DNA of 64,000 bases from Cheilinus undulatus (lineage: Eukaryota > Chordata > Actinopteri > Labriformes > Labridae): the NCBI RefSeq assembly GCF_018320785.1, contig NC_054869.1, positions 14,890,698 through 14,954,697 of the forward strand, written 5' to 3'. The notes beneath the pieces were generated by a model. The model saw only the letters and a list, made by a program, of their open reading frames with translations, searched no databases and was not told where the DNA came from. Shown here piece by piece: positions 47,675-59,600 of the stretch; positions within the stretch are counted from its first letter, which is position 1; each line of letters opens with the position of its first letter. The translations under genes were made by a program, and so were the position numbers.

Positions 47675-49150
47675 CAGTGCCTATAAAAAGTATTCACCAC
47701 CTAGGATGTTTTACCCGTTTATTAATTTTATGAATCAATCATGGGCAGTAGTAGCCTATAATTTGGCTTTTTTGACAAAAAAAAAATACAAAGAACTTGT
47801 GACAACAGATTTCTACAAGGAAATGTCAACTAGATAAAAAAAATATATGTCATGTAAAATAAGTAGCTGCATAAATATTCACTCCCTTCAAATCAGTATT
47901 TAGTCAATGCACTTTTGGCTGCAGTCACAGCACTGAGTCTGTGTGGATAGGTCTCAACCAGGCTTCCACCTCTGGATTCTGTTATTTTACTCCATTCTTC
48001 CCAGTAAAGCTTTTCAAGCTCTGTCAGGTTGCATGGGGATTTGGGCCCTTTTCAAGTCCATTCTCAAATTCTCTACTGGACTGAGGTCTGGGCTTTGACT
48101 CTGTCACTGCAGAACATTCACCTTGTTGTCTTAAACCATTTCTGCATGGCTTTTGCTGTATACTTTGGGTCATTGTCTTGCTGGAAAATAAATCTTCTCC
48201 CGAGTCGTAGTTCTCTTGCAGACTGAATAAGATTGTCCTCTAGGATTTTCCTATATTTTGATGCATTCATTTTACCCTCTACCTTTACAAGCCAGGGCCA
48301 GCTGCTGAGAAGCATCCCAACAGCACGGTGCTGCCAGCACTGTACTTCACAGTGGGGGTGGTGTGTTTGTGGTGATGTTTGGTGTCCGCCAAACATATCA
48401 TCTTGTCTGATGGCCAAAAAGCACTTTTATAGTCTCAGACCAAAGAACTCTCTTCTACTCAACCATGGAGTCTCCAACATGCATTTTGACAAACTCTAGA
48501 CCAGATTTATAATGAGTTTTGTTCAACAGTGGCTTTCTCTCTGGCACTCTCCCATAAAGCTTTGACTGGTGAAGAATGTGGGCAACAGTTGTATGCAGAG
48601 TCTCTCCCATCTCAGCTGCTGAAGCTTGTAACTCCACCAGAGTAGTCATAGGTGATTTGGTGGCCTCCCCCACTAGTCTCCTTTTTGCACGGTCACTCAG
48701 TTTGTGAAGACAGCCTGATCTGGGCAGATTTACACATGTGCCATATTCCTTTCATTTCCTGATGATGGGAGAAGTCAGGAGAATATTCTGTGCCAAGGAC
48801 ATTTTTTCGTATCCATCCCCTGACTTATACTTTTCAAAAACCTTTCTCTGAGTTGCTTGGAGTGTTGTTTTGTCTTCATGGTGTAATGGTAGCAAGGAAT
48901 ACGGATTAACCAATGACTGGACATTCCAGACACAATTGTCTATACAACAATCACCTAAGACACATTCACTGCACTTAGGTGATCCACATTTCACTGACTG
49001 TGAGACTACTAGCACTAACTAGCTACACCTATACCTGTTGAATTAACCCAGTCACTTTAAAGGTAGTTAATATTCATGCAATCACTGATTTTACATATTT
49101 CTATTTGACTGATATTACTTTGTAGAAATCTGTTTTCACTTTGACATGTA
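47675..49150 (-). mobile_element. Tc1-like transposon, second copy of the 18458-19619 family
   Basis: The left terminus CAGTGCCTATAAAAAGTATT follows TA at 47673-47674. Transposase pieces on the minus strand are in order: N-terminus near 48880-48790 (KYKSGDGYEKMS), DNA-binding second half at 48673-48455 (VELQASAAEMGETLH, KPLLNKTHYKSGLEFVKMH), catalytic region at 48300-48118 ([37 protein letters not shown]). Better preserved than its sister, but frameshifted, and the right inverted repeat is missing (match ends near 49150). Confidence 0.88.
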
Positions 49151-50690
49151 AGACTGGGGTTAAAATTCCTTGTTGAGTAAGAATACATGGCCAATAAAGC
49201 TGATTGTCATTCTGATAATAAGGTTTAGGTTGCACTCAGCCATGACCTTGAATTTGAGCACAGATATAAAGAGAAGCTGAAAGAAAAAATGAACACAATG
49301 ACACTGAAATTTATAGTGAATCAGGAAACAAGACAAATGTATCTCAAAGTTTATATTTGTTTTCCATGAGCGCTTCCATGAGTCACTGTCACAGGAAATA
49401 GATAAGTCTTTGGGTTCTTCATCCTGAATATAAACTATTCAGGGCATATCAAAAATCCCATAGTGCACACAGGAAATACAATAACACCATCTCAACAGAC
49501 TGAATGTATTAAGAGACCATGAAGTTTCAAATACAGTATGTTATTGTGTGGATCTCGTAAAACTTCCTCTCAGAGAACATTAGGAAAAAGCCTTGACAAC
49601 AGGCTGCATAGTAGACACACAATTTCCTCTTCACGTTATTTCCTGAATTGCAATTGTATCAGATTGTTTAAAAAGAGAAGTATGGCCTTTGCTCATCGGT
49701 AAACACATGAAGGAAAAAATTGACCAAAATAGTTAAAACGTACATGATCTACATGCATTGATGTTTCTTATTAGGTCACTGGTACGTGAAAAAAATGGTG
49801 GATACAAATTTGACATTTTTAATTAACATCTTTGAAACCATTATGAGGTTTAATGTGAGGTCAGAATAAATTAAGATGAATGGTAAGTGAGAATCACCCT
49901 ACTGGACAGGACTGAGAGCTTCCTACACCATCCTCTAGGGGGCAATAATTTGTCAGGTTGAAGTGAGAATTGAATCAAGTGAAAGCCAATTACTTTCAAC
50001 TCCTGCCTTTCGTTATTTCTTACTTTTTTAAAAAAATGAGCTCTGTCAGTGCTAATGGAAGTAAATACAATGAACATAAAAAAATCATCATTCTTATTTT
50101 CAAAAGCCTTGTATAGCCTTTTCTATTATGAGATTTTGTACAGCCACACAGATCCAATAATTCAGTATTTTATACATGTTAAACACACACTAGCACACAC
50201 TCTCACACACAAAACATACAGAAGCATACATTAGCACACACAACTGAAGCAAACCTAAAGGTGAAAACTGTCCACAGATTAAATGCATAAAGCTGTACTT
50301 TGGAAATGGAGCATGCAGTGCCCCATTTCATGCTATAGTTGATATGCATAGAAAAATCAGTAATAAAACAGTAAAGCTTTCATTACACATCAAAAATCAA
50401 CATCAAATGCTAATTTCAGAGATGTCTTGTATATTTTTTGTGAATTGAATAAAATAAATGAGTATCTTATTTTGAAAATGACAATAAAAAACCTGCATAA
50501 TAAATTTAAACAATTCACAGCAAACTATTTATAATACTACAGAGGCAGATGTACCAGTTTAGGGTCCTGGCTGCCTCCATGATTTTATATTTAAATTATA
50601 TAATTATAACAATCAAAAGACCATTAAAACATAACCCAATCATCAAGAGTCCATTAAGGTCATCCATAGAAGTTCACATGTAAGAATAGG
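49151..50690. other. intergenic plus probable adgra2 3' UTR
   Basis: AT-rich, with a CA-rich microsatellite-like stretch (50182-50237). The adgra2 stop is at 50691-50693; its 3' UTR must extend leftwards, but I found no canonical minus-strand AATAAA in a convincing place. Confidence 0.4.
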
Positions 50691-53600
50691 TTACACTGTG
50701 GTTTCACTTTTCCACAAACCACTCTTCATCCCAACGGAGCTCTGTGATTGGTCGGTGCCACTCATGTCCTGCTCCAGCTCCAGCACTGAATTTTTCAGGG
50801 TGCCATTTGGAGCAGCGGCCCCCGGCACAGTGTTAGTGACACTGTTCAAAGGGTAAGAGCAGCGCTTAGTGTCTCGCTCTGCAGCAGCTGCAAGTTTCAA
50901 ATTGTCTCTGCTGGCGCAACGTCTCTGAGCCCCGTGCATGGCCACTCTGCTGGCCATAGAGGGCAGCAGGGGGAAAGGTTTACGACTCCCACTGCTACCC
51001 CCATCACTCCCCTCTGAGGGGCTGGTCGCCACTGACTCCCCAGCACGCTTCCCATTGGTCAGTGGGCTGGCCTGGGTCTCTGAGAGGCTGTGATGGAGGC
51101 TGCCGTTCTCACTTGTAGCCTGTTTGTAAACCACATGTGAAGAACTGAGGTGATCTAACCCAGAGGGTCCTAAAGCTCCCAGGCTGCCTCCTCCTCCAGC
51201 AGTCCTTAGAGCTTTGAGGCGATAGTGACCCCTGCCCTCACCTCGATGGTGATACTGGCTGCTCCCTTGTTTAGTTCTGCTCCCCACTTTCCTCCTCTGA
51301 GGGTGCAGTGGGGCTGCAGAGTTAATGGTTGGCAGAACATTGTTTGTGGGCTTAGTGATGTTGTCAGTACTGGTGCTGGTGTTGTTGCTTGCAGGGGGAC
51401 GGGTGGTGTTGTTTGGACTGTCTTGAGCTACCTGCAGCAGGTTTGTGAGTTTGCAAGGTCCAGGCCCCACGCTGCTGATTCCACTTGGTGTGGATGATGA
51501 CCGAGCTGACGAGGAGTTATGAGACTCAGCAGGCGGATGGCAGTTAATAAAAAGCTGTGATCCCTGCTCTGAGGTCTGCACTCCACTCAGAGTGGTGCAG
51601 GTGTGTGTGTAAGTGGACATGGGTTGGGAGCGGCGGTAACCTGGACAACATGCGAGCCATGACGCCTGTACATCCAGGCGTCTGAAGCAGTGATGAACCA
51701 CCAGAAACACCCCCAAAACTGTAGCAGTAATCCCATAGAGACTGCTGAACAACAAGCTGGAGCGACCCGTCAGCCACATCGCCATCGCCCCACAACACCA
51801 CAGAGCCACAAACAGGAAGTGGGTTCCCACCAGCACCACGAACTGTGTCTTCAGTGAGTACTGGTCCTCTGGGGCCACAGCAGGAGTTATAGGCCCCACC
51901 ACAGAGTCTGTTGAGAGGAGGCTGGTGCTTCCTGCCAGCGCAGGCTGGCTCTCAGTCACAGGGGTGGACAGCGTGGTTCCTGTGCATTCTTTGGCTACAC
52001 GGTGCCTCAGGCGGACCCCAGTGCACAGGAAATAGATCCAGGTCACCAGCACCACCAGGCCAGCAGGGACAAAGAAAGAGCCCAGACTGGGGCGCCACAA
52101 GAGCCAACAGCTGCAAGAGGCAGAAAAAAAGTCAAGAGGGTCAGTGTGAAATAAAGAGACGTCTGTGAATTCATATCACAGGAAAGTTTTCACTTCACCA
52201 AACAAAACAACAAGAAGTCAAGAGATCAGGTGGCTCAAGTTTAAAGGCAGAAGTACTCACTAAGGGCTGTTGTCTCCATAGTTGTTGACATTGACAGCGG
52301 CAGTGATTCCACAAATGATAAGAGGAACTCCACCCGCTATCAAATAGAACCTTAAATAAGAGAGAAACATATCAAACATAGTTTCCCCGCTGTAGATTAA
52401 AATGCAGAGCAGCTTTTGTTTTATTCTACAGGATACTGTTTGACCTTTAGCTGCTACAATGTTTTTAAAGTGAGCATGTCAGTGTCATATTCCTCTTTGT
52501 GTTTTTATGTCTCTCAGGCTGTCTATAATCTGTGTGATTCTCTACTCTCAGTGGGCAGAGTGTTACAAGGGTCACTATGGGCTCCGGGAGCCTGTGATTT
52601 ATTGCTGACTGTTCCCATGTGGCTGAGCAGACAACAAAGAGAGGGTGGGAGGGCAGTGGCACAGTGTATGACAGGATCAGAGGGGCAGAGGAGGGAGGAG
52701 ACATAGAGGGAAAGACAGTGCAACCCTTGAAGCACCCTCCTCAGATTTATGATGGCCCCCTCTACTTCTGTTATGTCGGTTTCATACATTCCGCCCTCCG
52801 CCTCTTTTGGTTCTTATTGACTTATAGCGTTTTCATGCCTTACAGCAATACTCTGTTATGTCCATCCAAGTTTCTAGGGCACAATGGTCCACTTTGATTG
52901 CACACAGTCTGGGTGGCCATGCAACAGACTGCCCACATCTGTCTGAAACATCTACGGTAGTGACAGCAAACAACAATGCCCCAGTGCAGGAAGTGGGTGA
53001 AGGTGATTTGTGCTCACTGACCTGAGCATAGGTCGCTGAGTAGGAGGAGCAGGGGGCTCTCCTTCAGGCTGTCGGGGCGTTCTCCACACAGCTTCTTTGT
53101 AGAGAACCCTGGCACTGACTCCGATCCACAGCAGGGTCGACAGAGAGGAATAATGCAGCGCAATCCCCACCTGTCAAACAGCGCACTTTGATAAGAAATC
53201 ATGCTTAAATTCCACATATATAATGAGGAAAAATGTAAAATCATCACTTACTGCTTGGCAAACCACTGGGTAGCTGGTCAAGCTTATACCTCCTGCATAA
53301 ATAGCTGTTGTCATCGCGATGTGGAAGCAGGTGTTCAGTAATGTGTGCCAGCTTTTTCTTGATATGTGAATAGTACTGTAAGAGGCACAGAGGAATATAA
53401 TTACAATGTCAAGCAAATAAAAAACAGCAGAAGAAGTCTGATTCTGCACGTTTATGGCCGTACCTGTGGTGAAGTATGTGTGTGATGATGATGGTAAAGA
53501 GGCAGAGGAGGAGCAGTGCAGTGCAGGCATACACCACAGGGTGGAGCATTCTTATAGAGATGGGTGTGGAGTTAGGAAAGTCAGGCACCTCCTAGAAGAC

Positions 53601-56600
53601 AAAAACAGAAATTAAAGCCTCATTCATCCTTTGTGATCCTGAATGGATCATTGATAAATGACTTAAGGCTGTCCTACCTGCAGCACAGCGTAGTTGCTGA
53701 GCAGAGAACAGCGCATGGTGGAGGTGCTACTGTCACTGTAGACCAGCTGACAGCCCTCCTGGCTCCAGCTTCCCAATTTCTCCAGTGCCTTAAGGCTCCA
53801 CTGCGCTGCCACAGCATCAGAACCAGGGGACAAATGGCGCAGAGAAACCCAAACGGGCTCAGAGTGGTTCCACATACTGCAGCCATCTATTATGGCAAAA
53901 GGGGAAAAAATCAAAACCTGGATTGGTGACTGAAATTTTCATTGTGCATCAAAGAGAAAATCAGTCATTATGTAGATTGTTTTTAATTGTTTAACAAAAC
54001 AGTCTTCTATTGCCTAGTTGTGTTTCATGATCTTTAATATTTCTGCAACTCCCAACATGTATGCACAAAGATTTTTACCTCATTACATCAGTGCTTTACA
54101 CAGAGTCTATTCCCAGTACTGACAAATCTACAAAAGCACTACCACTGGTGGCAAATCTGGCTTTCTTGTTGACCCCGTTACTTTATTGTTGTTAGTATTA
54201 TGTCATATCTTGCACTGTTATCCAAAAGGACAAGTATAAGAAATGGCCAGGATATGCTAATTGTCCTCTTGGGTGTATTTTAGGATTTCCTTTACATGTG
54301 AGAGAACAAGATTTTACTCTAAAATCTGGGGCGTTTCCTCACCAAGGCCAACAAAGATGACAGGAGTGTTGACGCTACGTCTGCGCGAGTGTTCCCCAGT
54401 GCTGCTCAAGTTCATAGACAGGGGAAAAAAGCTGCCTGTTCTGAAGGCTACAAACTGCAGTTTACAGTCTGCAGGAGCGTCAGGAGGAAACAGAGTAGCC
54501 GGGAGAGTTACAGAGGCCAAGGCTACTGAATTCTGGAGAGAAAAAAGCACAAGACAAGAAAGTTGTGGTTAGTACTGAGGAAAATTAGTGCTAGAATAGC
54601 TGTGATCTCAGTTACAGTGAAGTTACAGTGGCTTAAGGGGTTTTAATTTTTCACCTTTAGGGGAAAATTGTTGAGCGAGGTGTTATGGGAGCCAGTGCTG
54701 CAGCGAAAACGAAGCTGCTGCTCTTGAGTAGACTCTGGCATTTCTACTCCCTGGCCGCCTGTTGAGACGTCCCGTCGCTGATAGGCAGTGCAGGTTATAC
54801 CAGTGAAGTGGGCTGGTCGGATAAAGTGGGCCTCCATCACAATGTTCCTGGACACCTGTACGCATCAAAATGAATACAATCAAATATCAGCTGTTAAGAC
54901 ATTTTAATCTTAGCAGTTCTTTTTCATGTGCACTGTTAGCACCAATAGCTGCCTTCTTGTAGTAGCAACTATGACCCATGCACTATAGGGTAGTTAGCAT
55001 CAGCATTGTCCCTACCTGGAGTCTACATGTACAGAGTCTGGGTCTGTTGATGGTGGCGGTAATGTTTGGGCTGTGATGTCCAGGTGGTAAAGTAGGGAAG
55101 ATAAAGTTTGTGTCCATGCTGGTGAGTGGTGAGGACTAGCATGGAGACTGGTGGCTCTGGGATGCTAGAGATCACTGTTCTCACTTGACAACCCTGGCAA
55201 AGCGCAGGCTTTCTGCTGCCCATCGGTCTGCAAAGTTGACTTGTGGGGACCAATATAAAGGGCTTAACTGAGTTTAGGGATCTCCTCACTAAGAGCTTAT
55301 CTTTTCAGTGGAGGACAAGTATCCTATGTTTCCTTCCTCATGTTTTTACTTTCTTTTAAGTCTCTTATGACACTCTAATCATCCAAAAATGGGGAAACTT
55401 CTTTTTTAAGAGGCAGCAAAGGCAGATAGATTTTTCAGACTCCATGTCTGTAATCAGGCAAATCCATGTTGAAAAGCTTCAATCCATACCGTTTGTGCCA
55501 CACTGAACACGGTTTGGACCAATCAGTGTTAGTTGTACCTAAAGCCATTTGCGATGGCTACTGGTAGTGCAGTGATAAGCTCGGATTCAGTTATAGTATA
55601 ACAATAGTTTTCCCAGAGCTGGACCACGTTTCTGTTTGAAATAAATACTGAAAGTTTCTTATCATGGAAAATATGTTTTTGCTTTTCTGCCAACTTGCTT
55701 CGACATGAGTTTGTGATAGTCATGGGGGGAAGGTGTTAGTTGTGATGTGAGTGGATATGTAATATCTGCTAGTTGAATGATTAGCTCAGATGAAGCCACA
55801 GCGACAGTTTTGTCAGAACTGGATGACATTTCTTTATTAAAACAAAAGCAAAGAGCCACACTGAAAGCTTTTTATGACGGAAAAGATGTTTTCACTCTTC
55901 TCCCGACCTGCTCCAGCATGGGTTTGCGATCGTTATAGGCAGGGTTTGCCAGTGGCTGCTGCTGCTACCGCAGTAGCTATTAACTTTAGTGTAGCTGCAG
56001 AACAGTGGCAGTTTAATCAGAACTGGACTACATTTCTTTTTAAAACAAGAGCAAAGCGCTACACTGATATCTTATCTTAGTAGAGATGTTTTTGCACATC
56101 TCCCGACCGGCCTTAGCATAAATTTTATTTGTACAGAAGCTCTGATTGCCCTGTCATGAATGTGAGGGTCAGAACTCTTGTCCAATCACCTTCAGAGAAA
56201 TTTTTGAACCGCCCTACCCTTCCCAAAAGCTTCCTAAGGGAGCTTTCCCAGATGAATGTAAAATATATCCATGCAATGGCGATGTGGAACAGTCTATCTG
56301 GCGTGTCAGGTTATTAAACAAGATAACTGCAAAAAAACTGCAAATGTAAAACCCAAAAAGTCAGGTCAAAAGTCCCTACCATGGAGAAATCCTGAGCATG
56401 ACTGTGCAGCTGAGGCCAGGCGAGGGTCTCCAGAGAGTAAACAATGGAGCTGCAGGCCCTCTTTTCTCTCTGGGCAAGTGCGAGGAGCTGATCATCTACC
56501 TGCATCAGGTTACTGCCCATCTCCACCAACACCTCTGACAACTGAAGACAAATCCACATGGAAATTATAGAGTGAGTGAATGGTACAGTAACACAGGGGA

Positions 56601-59600
56601 AGAACAATACACACTTCAACCTTTTCTTACCTCTCGTAACTGTTTGACATACTCCATAAACTTCTCCATCATTTGTGCCACATACAACACATCGACAGAG
56701 TCGGTGAAACCTGCAGCCTCCAGTGTGTATGTGCGCACCTGATGTGCCAGAGTGAGGGCGTTGGACACGTTGATGGGCCTCTGTAAAACAAAAGTACGAA
56801 TCAGTGAGGGAATCCAAACTGATTATGTACTTTATACGATTGTTTGAACAGCATTACTTACCAGGATAAAAGTGTGAAGCACTCGAGTGATACCATTGGT
56901 GTAGTGACAGTCTGTATAGTTTGCATCTCTCCACTTTCCATTGTCATCACAGTATCTGGAAGCCTTTTTCTGCTCGATACCGCCCTCCATAGACAGGGAA
57001 GGGTATCGCATCTGCAGGCAGTACTGATATGAGGTGATGCCTGTCAGAGTCCTGGGCCATCTGAGGATCAAAACACTGAATGAGAAAAGAAAACTTTGAA
57101 TCAGTAGGCTTGCATTAAAATCAGAACGAGTTACTAACCTGAACTCCCCACGGTTGTTGACAACTTTATCTTCTGGACAGAAGGAGGCGCTGTTCTCCAG
57201 CACCAGTATTTCTACACTGCGGGATGTGTTGCCCCGCCCGGTGGAAACCACACATTCCCACTCTCCTCTGGCCTCTGCACGCACGTTGTATAGAATGAGC
57301 TCACTGGATAAAGAGAGTAGAGACGGCTCATGTAAAGATTACCACTGCATGTGTGTATCTGAAAATAGTCAGATCTTCCTCCCAGTGTTTTTCACTCACT
57401 CTTACATGCACAGGACTAAAAGTTTAAGTGTTTTTCTGTACCTGGTGATGAAGGTACAGTCATGCAGGGCATTGCTCTCCAACTGGACACCCATCTCAGG
57501 GTCAGACTTCACCAGCTGGCCATTGTGACGCCAGTGTAAGGTAGTAATTTTGTCCACTAAGGCGGCAGTGCAATGGAAGGGCAGTCGGTCACCTTTAAAG
57601 ACTACCTGACGCTGGGATGGCAGCAGGGACAGGGTGTGCAGCTCCAGAGGACCATCTGCAGGAAAGATGCAGATATGAGACATCTTACTGACTTATGTCT
57701 GCTCTTCAGCCATTACTCAACATCAGTTAAATTTTTCCACAGAAGCTATTATGAGTCTGCAGCTTGACAGCAGATTAAATGCAGGCAGCAGCAAATTGGT
57801 AAATGCAACCCACAGGATTAGTTGTCAACACAGTTCCATGATACTTTTAGAAATACATTCCTGCTGAGCTGCTTCTTTGAATCTGTTTCAGCACTTTTGG
57901 TCTTTTTTTTTTTTCTAAGAAATACTGCGACGATTCTAAGCAGCGTTAGGAGTGCACTGTCACTGTCATCCACAAGCCAACAGTCTCTGGAACAAAGCGG
58001 TGAACCGCCTCATTCATGTTTCCCATTCTAGCCTGGTTCTCACCACAGCTCAGCTGGCTCTCCCTCAGTCCTCGCAGGGGTTTTCCCCTCAGGTTTCTCG
58101 GGTAGGCACATAGGGTCTCATCCCCCAGCCGTGCTGAAGTGCTGCGAAAGTAGCCAGGTACCCAACGTAGGCCACAGTCACAAGAAAGGTAGTCTGAATT
58201 AAAGTTCCTAGAGATAGAAGGGATGGACTATTATTATGTGAGATAAAGATTGTTAGTCAACATTGCAGTATACAGATTTACCGCTAGTTGCATATGAGAA
58301 GCACAATCTATCCCAACAGTTAATAAATAACACTTTGAGGCTGCTGGTTTGCAGTTACGCTTACACTACATAAGTACACATATGAAAAAGAAAGGACTTA
58401 AAACAAGTCTTGCTCTTATTTTATATATCGTTTAATTAAAGGGAAATAAATTTCAAGCTGTAACTTGGTCTTTTTTTAGTGCACTTTGGGGTTTCAGGAG
58501 AGTGTTTCGTATTAGGGGTAACACGAGGAATAACGCTGTACAAATGCTAATTCCAGAAAAGTTGCAATGTTTAGTAAAATGTGAATAAAAATAGTAAAGT
58601 ATGGCTGGCAAATCGTTTTCTACTTACAATGCAAAGACACATATTTAATGTTCAAATTGATACACTTTTTTTTGTTTTTTTCTTTTTCTTTTTGGAAATA
58701 TACACACATTCTGAATTTGATGCCTGCAATGTGTCTAAAAAAAGTTGGTGCAGGAGCAGTTAGATCACCCTCTAACAACACTCTGTAATTTGGGGACTGA
58801 AGAAACTGAATACTGAGATATTGAAAGTGAAATTCTCTTCTCATTCTTGCTTTATGTGCATTATACGTTACTTAACAGAGCACGGTTCTCTTTGTCATGT
58901 TTTGCACCTCATGACGTGCAGTACATTTTCATTTGGGGGCCAGCCTGGACAGCTTGCAAGCCAGTCTAATACTAACACTCTTTTACTGTGAAGCCATGCT
59001 GTTGTAACTCTTGCAGAATGTGACTTGGCATTGCCTCGCTGAAATTAGAAGAATATGTTGTCTGTACAGATGTATATGTTGCTCCGAAGTTTTAATGGCA
59101 TCTTTACTCAAAAGATTACTTTTTTTATCGCAATTAATATTAACATTTCTGTACTTAATCGAAATTAATCACACCCTTTTTATAGTATTTTAAAATTCCA
59201 CTATTCTGCATTTAAATCTATTTTTGTGTCATTTTGGATTTTTCTACCATCTTAAACTAGGGGTAATTAGCTTCCAATTTTGATACAGAACTGCTTTTAC
59301 AAGTAGAACAAAGATTTTAACATGAACTTAACCACAAGAAGGAACTTTTTATGTAACGAATGAGAAGTAAGTGAACAGTATAAATGTAAACGCTTGTTAA
59401 CACATAGTTTAAATGACTTTTGACTTGTCCAATGAGCTTTTTAAATGTATGGAATGAGATATTAAAGAGCAGTGGTGGACTTATTTTACACACTGGCTGC
59501 AGGGAGATGCTGGCATGGCTTAACCAAAGCTTGTTGAAAGTAGCAATAAAGCATGTGATTAATCATGATCAAAAAAATGTTGGATCACAGGTGTTTGCAA

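Noticed and set aside
46377-50690. BRF2 expected between rab11fip1 and adgra2 by human synteny
   Set aside because: I found no TFIIB-like exon on either strand in this gap; only a Tc1-like copy and AT-rich sequence.
51225-52168. Plus-strand and alternate-frame ORFs over the adgra2 last exon
   Set aside because: No recognisable domain; the minus-strand frame gives TM5-TM7 and the ETTV tail.
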